DNA of 64,000 nt from Macrocystis pyrifera (taxonomy: Eukaryota; Sar; Phaeophyceae; Laminariales; Laminariaceae). Every line of letters begins with the position of its first letter. Position 1 is the first letter of the stretch. Both the position numbers and the translations under genes were made by a program. The notes beneath the pieces were generated by a model. The model worked only from the letters and a program-made list of their open reading frames with translations. It was not told where the DNA came from and searched no databases. Positions 35,721 through 46,845 of this stretch are shown here, piece by piece. The stretch spans positions 2,149,001 through 2,213,000 of the forward strand of contig JASSKH010000038.1 of the NCBI GenBank assembly GCA_031763025.1, in the 5' to 3' direction.

Positions 35721-36470
35721 TCTTACTGAGGAACTTGGTCATCATGTCAGCGAGCTGCTTCGTGGTCGCCGTGTGATGGATCGTGATCCGTCCTTCCTTG
35801 ACTAGCTCTTTGAGGAAAAAGAATCGTAGGGCGATGCGTTTCGTGCGTGAGCTGTACGTGCTGTTGCCCGCAATGTGTAGAACGCCTGTATTGTCGACGA
35901 AGAGTGGCAAGTTGCGGAAAAGTTTTCCTAATCCCAGCTCAGCCATCATGTTCGAGAGATAAACCGCCTCTTTGCTCGCAAGGGCCATATATATAAGTTC
36001 TGCTTCCATTGTTGATTGCGCTGTGACGCTTTGGAGTGCGGTCTTGGAGCTGAGTGGCCCTCCGGCCATCATAAACAGGTATCCGGAAGTTGACTTTCCG
36101 TTGTCAGAGTTGTTTCCCCAACTCGCATCGCAGACGTCTTGAAGTTTGAAGCATCCTGTCCGGTACGTAAGTGCCAGGGACATATTTCCCTTCAGGCGTC
36201 GGAGAAGATGCCTGGCCGCTGTCATATGGAGCTTGAGTGGCGTACTCATGGCTCGGGCCAACTGGTTGACGGAGTAGGTGCTGTCGTAACGCGTGTATTG
36301 GCTCAGGAACATCAGGGATCCAGTGATGGATTGGCAAAGTTCCGTTCCTGTGAGATCTAGCAGAAGGTCGTCCGGCTGATCGGTTGAAAGTTCCGCGCCA
36401 GCCCCCGCCATGTGCACCGGGTTGCATCCCGCCATACCAAACAGCGCCAAGATGGACTTAGTGTTCTTGG
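35640..36470 (-). pseudogene. pol: Copia RNase H and RT C-terminus
   Basis: A continuous minus-strand frame starts LALFGMAGCNPV, the usual end of copia RT, after a frameshift near 36460. RNase H follows: QDVCDASWGNNSDNGKSTSG (catalytic Asp), STMEAELIYMALASKEAVYL (catalytic Glu), LPLFVDNTGVLHIAGNSTYS (Asp) and SRTKRIALRFFFLKELVKEG, then LADMMTKFLS (final Asp region). The domain is complete and all acidic residues are present. It would degrade the RNA strand of the replication intermediate. The frame then continues as unrelated sequence to 35509, overlapping the extra ORF in another frame. Confidence 0.88.
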
Positions 36471-37250
36471 CTGATTGTCAAGGTCCCGGCCTCGCGATCT
36501 CTGGTTATTTGCATGCCTAGAACCAGTGTTACGTCTCCCATGTCAGTCATCGTGAACCGATTCATCAGCTTACGCTTGAGTTCCTGGAGCACCGGTGCGT
36601 TTTCTCCGAGCAGAAGGAGGTCGTCCACGTACAAAGTCAGTATGCTGAACGTTTCGCTGGTGCCGAAGGTGTAGACACATGGATCAGACGTGGTTGGTGT
36701 GAGCCCCATCTCCTTAAGCGAATCGTTGATGGTGTTAAACCAGTTGCGGGGACTCTGCCGGAGTCCGTAGGGACTTTTTTTAGTTTCATTTTTTGAGGAA
36801 GTCCAGTTGCAGCGTCGACTGACCCGTAGCCAGGTGGGGTCTTCACGTATACCTCTTTCTTGACGCTTGCGTTGTCTGGACGTCGAGTTGAAGAACTTCC
36901 CAGTTTTCGTGCGCGGCAATAGCGAGTGCCGTCCGGATGCTCTGGATACGGCACACCGGAACGTAGGTGCAACCGCAGTCAATTCCCGCACTTGTCCCCA
37001 ACCCTGAACCACGACTCGTCCTTTCGGTGTGTGATCGGCTTTGACCTTGAACACCCATTTGGTCCCGATGACCTTCTTCTCCGAAGGAACTCAGGCCGAA
37101 GACACCAAGTCGAACACCTCCTGCTTTTCGAGGCTGGCCATCTCCCTGTCTGCCACCTCTTTCCATCTGGCTGCTTGCGGTGTTTCCATCGCCTCCTTGA
37201 ACGCGTTTGGAATAGTTATCACCTCCCCATCTGAACGATGCTCCGAAAGG
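36458..37250 (-). pseudogene. pol: Copia reverse transcriptase
   Basis: RNA-directed DNA polymerase core. The fingers segment (KKVIGTKWVFKVKADHTPKG) and a LDVQTT relic are spread over two frames. The palm then has KKSPYGLRQSPRNWFNTIND, SDPCVYTFGT and the catalytic box LTLYVDDLLLLGE (YVDD). The thumb reads FTMTDMGDVTLVLGMQITRD. The LDVKTAFLNG active-site segment is broken (LQLDVQTTQASRKR, FNSTSRQRKRQERG), and the frame ends in a stop after TISQEH where a single-base shift leads into RNase H. It is therefore non-functional although the YVDD box survives. Confidence 0.9.
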
Positions 37251-37442
37251 AGGTTACTGGTGGCCAAAGCTTAGTCGAGAAAAATTCCATTTCATGCTCG
37301 TGAGATCCATCTGATCGGTGTTTTGTTCTGACTGCCAAGGCGTATTCCAGCAGGTGTTCCATCTCTTGGGCCGCATCTGCGTCACGTGCCACTTGGGTAG
37401 CAAGCAGTTCCAGGTTACGCAGTTCCACGCCTTGCTGTTCAC

Positions 37443-38664
37443 GCTATAGCCGCATAGTCATCCTTCCCAAGCCTTGCCCTCGAGTTTCGTTGTGTGCCTT
37501 TCCACATGCACAAACACTCTGGCGCCTATCGCTCGGAGGTGGTCCAGTTTGGCGTGTACGCCGAAGAGTACCGTAAACGGGGCTTGCGTTTGGAGCGCGG
37601 AGTGCGGCATGCGAGTGGCCAGATAAGTTGCGGTGGAGAACATATCGCGCCACAGATCTTTGGGAAACCCGGCATCTGACAGCAGGCATCCCGCGATGTT
37701 GACAGTTGCCCTTCTGTCTCGTTCTGTTGAGGAGTGTTCGTGGCGGCAAACCGGTGAATTATCCCCGTGTCTAGGCAATATTTCTCGAAGTAACCTGCCA
37801 TGTATTCACCCCCCTTGTCTGTGCGAAGACGCTCGATGCGCAGACCTCGCGGGAATACGACGGTTTGGACGCGTTGCTTGAGTTTGTTAATAGCATCGAC
37901 TTTCTCCCTGATGAGGAAGACTTCCTTCCACTTGCTGTGTTGGTCTGCGAACTTGCTGACGTATCCGAAACCCCCCGAGTGCCGGAGGCGATACTGGGCC
38001 AAGACGGTCCGTATATACCAGCTGAAAAGGTCGAACAGTATCGTGTGCAGTCGTCTTGGGGTGTCGTTCCTGCTTGCTTTTCCCAAACGCACATACGTCA
38101 CAAGAAGACATGCTGTCGCTGAAGTTGATGCTGTTGTCGCTGGCATCGCGGAGAATTCGTAAGCTTTGGGAGTTGATGTGTCCCGTCCTTCTGTGCCAGA
38201 TATCCGCGGGTACGTGTAAGGCAGATAGTGCTGTTGTGTTTCTGGAAGGCCTCGAAGTCGCTGGGGCGAAAACAAAGCCTAGGTCAAAGGAGAAGAGATT
38301 TCGATTCCTGTTCAGCTGTTGCAGCGGTAGTACGTGTCGTCCTTGCTCTAAGCGCGGTCGAGAATCGATAATGGTGGCTAGCCCGGTCTTTGCTGCCTGT
38401 GATGCCGAGAACAGATATTGCCCCAGTCCAGGTGCAACTAATCCCGGACGGTCCATTCGATGTCTGTTGCCTTTCTCGTCGATGATCAGCCCAGAGGCCG
38501 TGCCCGTAGCTACCTCAGCTCAGGTTGTTTGCGTGGATCACCTGAAGCAAAGTAGTTTGACTCGACTCACGTTGAATTCCAAACTTGTTGTGTGTGTTCC
38601 AGTACAATCACCAGCCTGTAGCTCCACTGCAGGGAACACCCCTGCGCTGTGTGTTGCAATTTAA
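37443..38664 (-). pseudogene. pol: Copia protease tail and integrase
   Basis: From the 5' LTR: a protease tail with two stops (VATGTASGLI then IDEKGNRHRMDRPGLVAPGL, GQYLFSASQAAKTGLATI). Next is the zinc-binding N-terminus of integrase, IWHRRTGHINSQSLRILRDA and SSCDVCAFGKSKQERHP (HHCC). The catalytic core has VYTDRLGPVSP (Asp), LRTDKGGEYMAGYFEKYCLD (Asp) and NTPQQN followed in another frame by a Glu-Arg. Then comes DLWRDMFSTATYLATRMPHS and IGARVFVHVERHTTKLEG, the conserved post-catalytic region. Frames change at about 38000, 37700 and beyond 37450. The protease Asp-Ser-Gly is absent. Confidence 0.88.
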
Positions 38665-38678
38665 CGGGGCTCAAACCC

Positions 38679-39268
38679 TGATAGAAATGATGAGTACACA
38701 CTCAGATGGCTGACCGGTGACGGTCTTCAGAGGCTGACACAGAGTCGTCGTGAGACGAACTCGAGCAGCACTGGTGATGATGATGGTGTAGACGATAGTG
38801 GATCACTTGAAATGGGCGCTCTTGGGCCAAATTAAAGCTTATGGTACGATGCCCTAGCTGTAGAGAGTTCAGAGGTGGGGGTGAGGAGTGAACAGGTGAG
38901 TGTACGAATACTCCTGTTTTGCTCGTATCTACGGTAATATCTACCAGCGTACGGTCAGATCTTACGCACGTTAACCCAGTCAACACGTACGCCAACATCC
39001 GTTACCTCAGTCAATCCGTTACTTGCTGGAGTATCGTTCCACACGCATATCCTCTCCGAGTATTTGATCGACTAGTCGACGGGACAACGTAGATATCATG
39101 CACTACAACGTAGTCAGTATCCTGCAGGCCCTTGCTGACTTCGTAATGAACCTCTACCGGTAGCTAGTGGATTTCTCGAGGATCTCACTCTTGAACATAC
39201 CCTTACTGACTTTGTAATGAACATCTACTGGCGACCAGTGGATCGCCCGAAGATGCCAATCTTTAACA
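38679..39268 (-). repeat. Copia 5' LTR
   Basis: Partner of the 3' LTR. Its downstream junction is followed by GGGTTTGAGCCCCG, which is not the common initiator-Met primer site TGGTATCAGAGC. Upstream of it lies CTAGGAGGAG, which should mark a 3' LTR, so this LTR may be shared with or derived from a second element. Confidence 0.85.
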
Positions 39269-39283
39269 CTCCTCCTAGATGAT

Positions 39284-39880
39284 GAACCCGAGCAGGTCCT
39301 TGTCGGCCTGGATCTGATCGTCGTGCTGCCCCGATTCAGTCGCGCCCAAGACGCCCGCCCCACCAGCGCTCACTCCCACAGAGCCCGTGCCCACCGAGGC
39401 ACCCGCGGCGCCCAGCCCATCAGTCTAAGCTCCGGCTGGGGTCGTTCCAACTGCGGCGCTCGTCCCACCAGTCCTAGCTCCGACTGAGATCATTCCGACT
39501 GGGGTAACCTCCACCGCAACCATTCGGGCCGCGAGCTCCCCCGTTCCTGTAGTTCCGCCCCCTCTTCTGGCCTACACGCAGAGCCGCCCGAGTCTCCCAT
39601 CTCGGAGGCCCCGTGCAGCAGGACGCAGTGCTCGGACTGCAAAAGCAGGCCATGGAACTGCAGCAGGACCAAAATGTGTTGTACCATCAGGCGAGCCGCC
39701 TCCACTTCCCGATAAGTACGATCTTCGAGAGAAGTCGCGGAGTCCACTAACGTAGCCGATGACCGATTGGGGCTGGGGTTGGACCGGCCCAAGGGCGACG
39801 CGGGCGACTGCGGGACCGGAGCCATCGCGTCAGCCGGGGCTGTTGGGGTCGGTGTCGACCGCGTGGACCTACGCATACTC
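39284..39880 (-). pseudogene. Degenerate Pro/Ala/Ser-rich ORF abutting LTR
   Basis: A minus-strand frame from 39876 gives 128 codons (RSTPTPTAPADAMAPVPQSP, EVEAARLMVQHILVLLQFHG). In another frame nearest the LTR, the sequence VGTGSVGVSAGGAGVLGATE, then QADKDLLGFII, ends in a stop that is part of the purine tract touching the LTR. It may be Gag or accessory sequence of a second, mostly deleted element. No zinc knuckle is seen. Confidence 0.35.
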
Positions 39881-40216
39881 GTACTACCTCTCGATATCTA
39901 TTTTGTGCCCACCTCTGCTCACGGGGTTTTGGGAACGAAAAAAGAGGAGTGATCGTGAGCGACCACTCTACAATACAAATTCAAAACATTTCTGATGACA
40001 TCCATAGTTCCATGATTTGTGTTTAATAAGTTTTTTGTTGTCATCGCCAACTTTTCGTGCGCGACACATTCGCATGCATGAAAAGCAGACACTGGAACCT
40101 CACGCATGTCGCAGGATACATGCGTCTATCCGGTTTGACCGCAACAATGTGAACACGACATTTGAATGCCGAGAAGATACGATTATGAAGACAAGAAAGC
40201 ATGCGTTGAGTATCTG
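39881..40216. other. Gene-free stretch, unassigned
   Basis: I see nothing recognisable. Confidence 0.4.
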
Positions 40217-40330
40217 TTATTCGGGGAACCATTGTAAATAGGACCAAAATCTTGTTAGTGAAACAAAGTAAATACATAGGTTTGAGTCTGTACCATGTAG
40301 GTCCTATTTACTATGGTCCCCCGTAATAGG
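40217..40330. mobile_element. MITE M1, copy 4
   Basis: Left end TTATTCGGGGAACCATTGTAAATAG-like, right end TATTTACTATGGTCCCCCGT followed by AATAGG. The left arm is more decayed. Confidence 0.65.
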
Positions 40331-42900
40331 TGCTTCCCTGTTCGGCGGGTGTTGCCGACAGGGACGTGCCTGTATGACTGGCGTCGCTACGTAAAAAGAG
40401 AGAACAAACCGTATGAGAAACAATACGTACGGATTGTTCTTACAGGCCGACTGCTCGTTCTGAGTGCCCTTCATCATTATCCCTGGGGCCATGCGAGACA
40501 ATGTCATTCCCTTGGACCCGCAAGAAGGCCTCTTCCTGTCTTGCATCATGCATGTCTTCGACCATATGATCGCCAACAGGATTATTTTGGGAATCAAGTT
40601 CAAGTTCGACTACGGCGGCGAACGCAAAATGTGGTGAGCTTCGACGGTTGCCAGCATTGTATCACGAGAAATGAGAATGTTTTGCTGAACATTTTGATAT
40701 AATTTGTTTCTACTTCATTCCAACAGAGGAGTGGGAGAAAGGGGACAGACTTTAGACTCCACTGTAGCGCGCACGGAATCGCATTTTCAAGGTTCCTCAT
40801 CGTTGAAAACTCTGGATATGCAGTGAGACTTCAAGAAAATGCCTCGATTTTTCGTCCGCTACACAAAAACAACACCTTCGTCGCTATCCTATTTCAGGTA
40901 TACGCATCACCTTTCTCCCAGCGTCACCTTGTCGTCAAGGGGAAACCAACGCAAAAGCGCTGCCTGGATCTTCGTATGGGTGACCCCGACGCTGAACCCG
41001 TTTTTTAAAAAACCGCAACCAGATAAAGAAAGAACAGCCGATAAACCCACCCTAATTCCGCACACTACCGTGCTTGGTCCAAATTAGAACACGTTTTGGC
41101 CTTGTAGTCCTGGTCGGGTATTTGACCTGACTTACAATTACAACGTTTAGTTCTGTGCCTTCCCCGTCGCAAATTGCCCGCCAATCCGATACCCCACCGG
41201 AGGTATTAAACTATGCTTCGGGGAGTTTGATTTTGTGTCTTGTTTTGTGCGGGACCATTTGCCTACATTGTTGAGTGAACAGGTTACGCAAGGTGAGAAT
41301 AGGCTCCAAGCAGTCCAATCTCAGCCTGCAAGCTTCGCCGCAATACAAAGCGTCAAGAAGACAGTAGATGTACCAGGTATGTATTTATGGGCTGATTCCG
41401 GAAGCTGGTGAACAGGGGCAAGGACGGAAAGAGAGATGGAGTGGGCTGGTCCGCGAAGACGCCAAGCTCTTCCCTAGGTACCGTTGCTAAAACATCAAAA
41501 CTCCTATATTCCCTATTGTTACCCGTCGGGTAATCCAAGGCAACCCTTGCTTGTTCCTGCTCTCTTCGGGCCAGGCAAGTAAATTATCGATCACCCTCCC
41601 TGACGCTTGATCAACTAACAAGCCTCGAAAGACATACGCAACTGTACCAGAAACGTGTAGTCAGTCTGGCTAAAAAATCCAGCTTTTCCCCAGCACCCAG
41701 GTACAGATTCCTTGGCCTGTCGTATGCTGCACCGACACCTGGCTACGCCATTAGATCGCCAATCAAAAAGAGCGTCTTTGCTATGGATTCGTTTTTTCAT
41801 CTGTATATGATACCATGAAATAATACGCTATGGTTTTTCGCTTTGGAACAAGTGGTACAAGAATCACGAGACAATTATGATCGTGGATTCGGACGGTCCT
41901 CGGCCTTCCATCAAGGGAAACATATTTCTTTGTTCACAACTCAGTAGTTGATGGAGCTATGGGCAAAAAAACGGATGGTGAAGGTCTTGTCTTTCGCAAT
42001 ACAGAATAGATAGGAATACCCATCCGTTTGATTTTTGAATAGATGGGGGGAAACGAATCGTCTCGTTGACCCACTCAAAGGGACGTTACGTAGATTACAA
42101 ACACATAGATGTTTTGGGACATGTGTCGTATTCTGTCCGAAATTACGTATTTTGGTCCGATTTTAGCCAAACTTCTATTTTTTACTGTCACATATTGAGG
42201 TGGACTGTTCCTTATCTGCTTGACTTCAGTGTCGAGATATTAGCTTTCTCCCTCTCAGCATAGACCCCTCTTGTCTTTGTGGTCACGAGCTGTTGTTTCC
42301 ATCTAAAAAGATGTGTTTGAAGTCAGTTGTGGCTGTAAGCGTCATTGGAAAATGTAAGGTAGATGGACCACATTACGATGGAAACCGTACGCAATCCCCA
42401 AACAACAGTCGCGGCGTTTCTCTAAACTCTCCCTACTATAGCCTTCTCTACATAGTTACTCAACCGAAAATGTTGTCAAACTCAGGTAGCAGATACATAC
42501 ATGCACGGACGGAGCACCTCTCGGCACGTCATTAAGTCATCTCGTCGATCATCGGTGAACTCTCCTATACGCCAAGTACCACGCTCTACCGCTTGAAGAC
42601 GAGGCCACCGCAACATAATATCACCCCGAAAGATACAGTCAGTGCTTGAACACAGCCAGTCCTGTTGTTTGACCGGAGGTCGGCGCTTCAACGCAGTCAG
42701 CCATGCCCCGCGTACCATAGATTAATCGTTCAACACAATCGGTCCTAATGCTCGCAGTGATGACCACACGGCGAACAGTGATGACCACGTAATTGAAGCG
42801 GTCTCATCTCTCGTTATAACATTGCCCGTATTGCCCCCCTACGCGCCTTGTCTTTCTCAGCGAGGACAGGCGAATTCAGTTTATTGACGGTACTGCTCTT
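40331..42900. other. Mostly non-coding, one decayed coding trace
   Basis: At 41140-41400 (plus) a frame with one stop reads IKLCFGEFDFVSCFVRDHLP and TLLSEQVTQGENRLQAVQSQ before a TACCAGGTA site (41371-41379). I do not recognise it. Other frames (40.8-41.1 kb, 42.0-42.5 kb) are short and unsupported. Confidence 0.3.
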
Positions 42901-43080
42901 CTAATCCTCAGAATTACCGACAAAACTCCCAGCAGCACACCCAGAATTATGAAAATAAATCCCATCGGCCTCGCATCCACCAAACTCCGGAACCATCACC
43001 TCCGCCCAAGCACCCGAATGCCTTGTTGGAGGTCTCCTGTTGTCTGTTGTAGGTATCCGCTCCGCCTCCTAGACAAGTCG
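42885..43080 (-). pseudogene. Possible membrane-protein remnant
   Basis: The minus strand reads RIDLSRRRSGYLQQTTGDLQ, then one stop, then ARPMGFIFIILGVLLGVLSV followed by ILRIRR. A basic and polar stretch before a 20-residue hydrophobic segment ending in Arg resembles a single membrane anchor. No family is recognised. It lies downstream, in the same strand sense, of the copia protease fragment. Confidence 0.25.
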
Positions 43081-43649
43081 ATACGGTGATTCAGCCCGCT
43101 GACGACCTATCGCTGTCTCCACCCGCAGCGCACGGAATATACGCCTTATGCCATCCGGCTCGATCAGACCGACCAGACCCTCCGCTGATTCCTGGTTCAA
43201 CGCCCAGTTCTCTACTCTTCTTGTTTCCTTTCGAACCTCGCCACTATCGCGCGGGCCTTGTTTTCAACCACTGCATACCAGCAAGGGTATGGTGGGGAAT
43301 TGTCTTCTCACAAACCGGTGGTGGGGTCGTCGGGGCGGACTCGAACTCATCCGTCCCTCCCGACTCCGACGCGTCTGCAAGCTGTAGCGCCCCACCGGCT
43401 TGGGCGTGTTCCCAGATTTAGCGTCTCTCCCACCTCAGGCGCGACTCCAAGCTTTAGCTTTCTTTCCGGCCTGACCCCGGGAGAATCGACGTTGCTCGTA
43501 CCCTAGGCGGCGCCTGCCAGGTTTTGTCCCTCTTTTCCACCACATTGCTGGGCTGCGCGCGCCACTGCGAAGCGTTACGCGTGAAACCGATGTCGGCAGC
43601 ACTCCTGGTACTACCGTCCTCCGCCGTGCCAACCGATGCCCAGAAACCC

Positions 43650-44368
43650 CAAGCTCCTCGCCTCAGACCCTCCTCCCGTCTTCAGGCCTCAAAATATCAA
43701 CCTCCAGGGGGGCAAGAAAAACAGCTGGAAACTCTCGCACAGCGGCTACTGCCTTCTCACTCGAATCGTCACTATCGGGGGATATCACTGGGAATGTCTG
43801 AGGTAAATCGCAAGCAACGTTTACGTTGTTTACGGGAGGATTGGTGGTCACAGCCCAGTCGTTGGGGGTCCCATTGGGGGGCGGCACACAGCAGTCGTCG
43901 TCAGGCTCAATTCTGCTACCGAGGCCAGAAAATCGATACATCTCGTTTGAACCTGATCCTGCCATGAAAAGGATAAATGGACGTGTCACTCTCGTCGGCC
44001 CTGAAACCTACACCGCTCTTGTGGGCAACTATCAGCTCGAATGGATTGCACGACAAAGCTGGCATGTAAGCTACGTCGAAAAGCTTAACAGTCAGCTTCA
44101 CAACAGACAGCGTACCGCACTGCACAATAATAGTCATGCGACTGTCGTTTGTACTAACTTCGTCGTTCGTTGGTCGGATGTCGTACATTACGTCTGACAA
44201 TCGAAGCATGTGATACGCTTCAGAGCTATAGGAAACTTCTATTATCTGCCGTGTTCTCGCTTGGTTGTTGCTGCTGTTGCTACTTTTGCTGCTGCTACTG
44301 CTGCTGCTATTGCTGCTGCTATGGACGTTATGATAAACTGTGAGTACGTAAACCAAAATGACTTTCAT
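43650..44368 (-). pseudogene. Copia protease-region fragment
   Basis: Retropepsin-like region of a second copia lineage. The minus-strand frame reads a Ser/Asn run (44260-44330), then YSSEAYHMLRLSDVMYDIRP where an active copy would have Asp-Ser-Gly-Ala, then VKLFDVAYMPALSCNPFELI and VAHKSGVGFRADESDTSIYP, FHGRIRFKRD. FDVAYMPALS corresponds to the conserved hydrophobic strand pair before the end of the protease. A frameshift near 43960 leads into the linker (SRIEPDDDCCVPPPNGTP) that precedes integrase in related elements. The catalytic Asp is gone, so it is inactive. Confidence 0.55.
44264..44322. repeat. Interrupted CTG/CAG microsatellite
   Basis: CTG units interrupted by CTA, TTG and TTT. 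On the minus strand it forms the Ser/Asn run of the protease fragment. Confidence 0.8.
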
Positions 44369-44718
44369 TTAAGAAACGTGCTATGATTTGAGAGCCTTCA
44401 TGAAGCAGGTGAACTCCTGCTCTGCTCATCTATATATTGTATAACGTTCGCGATTTTGCCCGCACCCAGAACGATTGCCCCTCGTTGTAGGCCCATTCAA
44501 TCCGATGGGGATCAAGCACCACGAAATCTCTGGCTCACAGCGAATCCTTGCTCCGTATGCGCAGCCGCCGAACCCGGCGACGCCCGTTTCGCGGCTCGAT
44601 ACTACCGTACGAATACTGTGCTGCTTGCCAGACCACGTGAACAGGTCCAAATGTTCCCCTTGAGCCATGTTTCTTCGTTGCTCCTCCCTCGACGATTACG
44701 CAACGGCGAGACACGAAA

Positions 44719-45299
44719 ATGATCGCCCCTTGCCCCTCTCCTAACTCTTCTTACCTCGCATCACATGCACCCGCCGAAACCCGCGGCGGCGACGCGCTCG
44801 CCCGCACGGACGACGCGAAGCTCAGCTCTTCCACATGCGGGAACGACACCCCAACCCCTCTATTTTCAACTAAATACGGAACTATCTCGCGCCAGTTCTC
44901 CGACCTTCCGCGCTCGCGCCGCGACGAGCACGGGCCAGCGCTGTGTGAAACGATGGATCCCCCCCTTTGCGCGCCCCCCCCAGCTCCATCTCGAACGGAA
45001 TGCGTGGTCGATGGTCAAATACTAAGGCGAGCAAGAAAAGAGTACGCCCCCCCCGCCCGCCCCACCGATCCACGACGGAACCCAGTGCCAAAACGTCGCA
45101 GGACGGCGCATCAGTGAGTTCACGACCATGTACAACGACAGGCACACCAAAGACGACAACAATATGTTTTTTATTTATGTGCAGATGCCGAATGATTGGT
45201 GGTAATTTTAACCTAGGGACATATCTTCCTGCGCCGTGGTGCTGCTCTGTGCTTAGGCGCTGCAACAGCCCTTTCCACGGAAGCTCTACCGGGCTTTGA
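44719..45299 (+). CDS. Speculative two-exon gene
   Basis: A plus-strand frame from the ATG at 44719 runs to 45117 (Pro/Arg/Ser-rich: SRQFSDLPRSRRDEHGPALC, APSRTECVVDGQILRRARKE). Just before its stop is GTGAGT (45113). A TTTTTTATTTATGTGCAG acceptor-like site ends at about 45184. Removing 72 bases keeps the frame open to 45299 (CRMIGGNFNLGTYLPAPWCC). There is no homology I recognise. GC-rich opposite-strand frames are also open, so this may be chance. Confidence 0.2.
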
Positions 45300-45965
45300 A
45301 GAAGATCGACATCCTTCAGGTTACCGACGACATCACGGCCAGCATCATGTGCTGAAGAATTGAAGTTTCAATGTGCAACGAAGCATACCAAGAGGGGTGA
45401 CCAGCGGGTTGGTTGCCCGCTGACAGCTTGCTCGGTACAACCGAAGGAAGAGCATGTCCGCAAGTGCTGGCGCTCGTATTGGGTCATGGCTGTAAGAAAC
45501 AGCTAATGGTGTAGATGCCCGGTGGAGAGACGCGCAGATGGATGATAACACCCATTTGCTGTAAGGTACACTTGCGTTCTTCAATACAACAGAAGAGAAA
45601 GATGGTTCGAATGATGGCGCTTTTATGTGGCCTTGCTCTAGAGAGCGTTGGTGGTCGCGCAGAGTTGGGAGAGTGCACTTCGGTGGGGAACATAACTCTG
45701 GTGCGATCACTCGCATAAGTCGTGCGTGACTTTGTTGAAATCTGTATGACGTATACCTGTCAGAGTAAAACGTATCGTATGACTGCTATGTACATGATCG
45801 TAGACCTGACGTAGCAAAAATATACGTACAGGCATGATAGTCTTCAAGTGTTCCAATACCCCCCCTCGATGGAGGCCTATTCATAAAGGGCACGTCCTCG
45901 ACGGAAGTCCATCCTTAACGTCAATGAATCACGCAATCATTATAGAGTTTCGACTAGTATGTTCA
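45300..45965. other. Gene-free stretch, unassigned
   Basis: Overlapping frames on both strands (45345-45718) have no recognisable content. A C-run occurs near 45860. Confidence 0.35.
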
Positions 45966-46155
45966 GATCTGAGCGATGCCAGCGGCAACATATAGATGAT
46001 TGTCTCCAGTCAAAAAAAGCACCACCGTGTTCATTGCCGTGCGCCATCGGCGGCAACATGTGGATGGTGTCCAGAAAATAAAAAACAGATACTCCTATAC
46101 CTGAGGTGTTCAGTCCCGACCATTGTCGGCGGCAACATGATAAAAAATATTCCCG
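45966..46155 (+). repeat. Three-copy repeat with GGCGGCAACAT box
   Basis: Copies at about 45976, 46048 and 46126 share GCCANNGGCGGCAACAT, then GATGGTGTCCAG and GTGTTCA. Confidence 0.55.
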
Positions 46156-46845
46156 CCAAAAACTACCAGTACACCAGTAATAGTATTGTAAGATACAGAC
46201 AGCAAACATTACCGATTTGCTGGATTGACGCATACATATTATAGCGCATGCCACGCAGCTACTGAAAAGTAAGATTGCACGAGTTATATGAATGAATGTC
46301 CGCACTGAATCTTCTGATGATGTACTGATGTTTCATCTTCCGCAAAACCAAAAAAAAATCGTGCAGCACTGCTACTGCCTTGCTTAAAATGTAGCATAAC
46401 AATATTATTCAAAATGTTAAGAGTTCAACAGCCAGTTACTGCTTAAACATACCTGAAACTAAGACGCAATAAGCCACCGATAAATAGTGTACGCTTGCCC
46501 CTTGATGACGACAGCGATGCGATGCGGATGCTGGTGCTGATGTTGTTGGTCGTTGAAGCTGCTCCTTCTTCTGTACTGTTGGGGCCAGTAATTTCCCCGC
46601 GATGCGTCGAGACTTTTCCTGTCTAGTATCGACGGTTCCACAAATACCCTCATGGTGATGAAGGTGTAATATTACTCTCTTTTTCACTTGATAACAGAAC
46701 AGCAGGTTTGATGTACATAGCTAATCGCGTGGTAGCAGTAGAGCTTTACACTTGCTTCCCGCTCGACAGCGAGCCAGAAAAGGTGCGTACTTGTAGCTTT
46801 ACGCGTAATAGCATTCCAAGATTGTCATGAGAAAAGCCCCGGGAG
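46156..46845. other. Gene-free stretch, unassigned
   Basis: Short frames only and no repeat family recognised. Confidence 0.4.

Larger units (their letters stand above)
34391..39268 (-). mobile_element. Copia LTR retrotransposon, decayed
   Basis: A minus-strand element bounded by two 590-bp LTRs (34391-34980 and 38679-39268) that read TGTTAAAG...CTATCA in element orientation. Internal order from the 5' LTR is protease tail, integrase, reverse transcriptase, RNase H, an extra ORF, then a purine-rich tract (CTAGGAGGAG) next to the 3' LTR. Gag and the protease active site are missing. Order IN-RT-RH defines the Ty1/copia superfamily. No matching 5-bp target duplication was found. Bases outside the 5' LTR repeat the polypurine tract, which suggests recombination between elements. 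Confidence 0.9.

Noticed and set aside
38056..38664. 202-codon plus-strand gene
   Set aside because: It is the antisense shadow of the copia protease tail and integrase.
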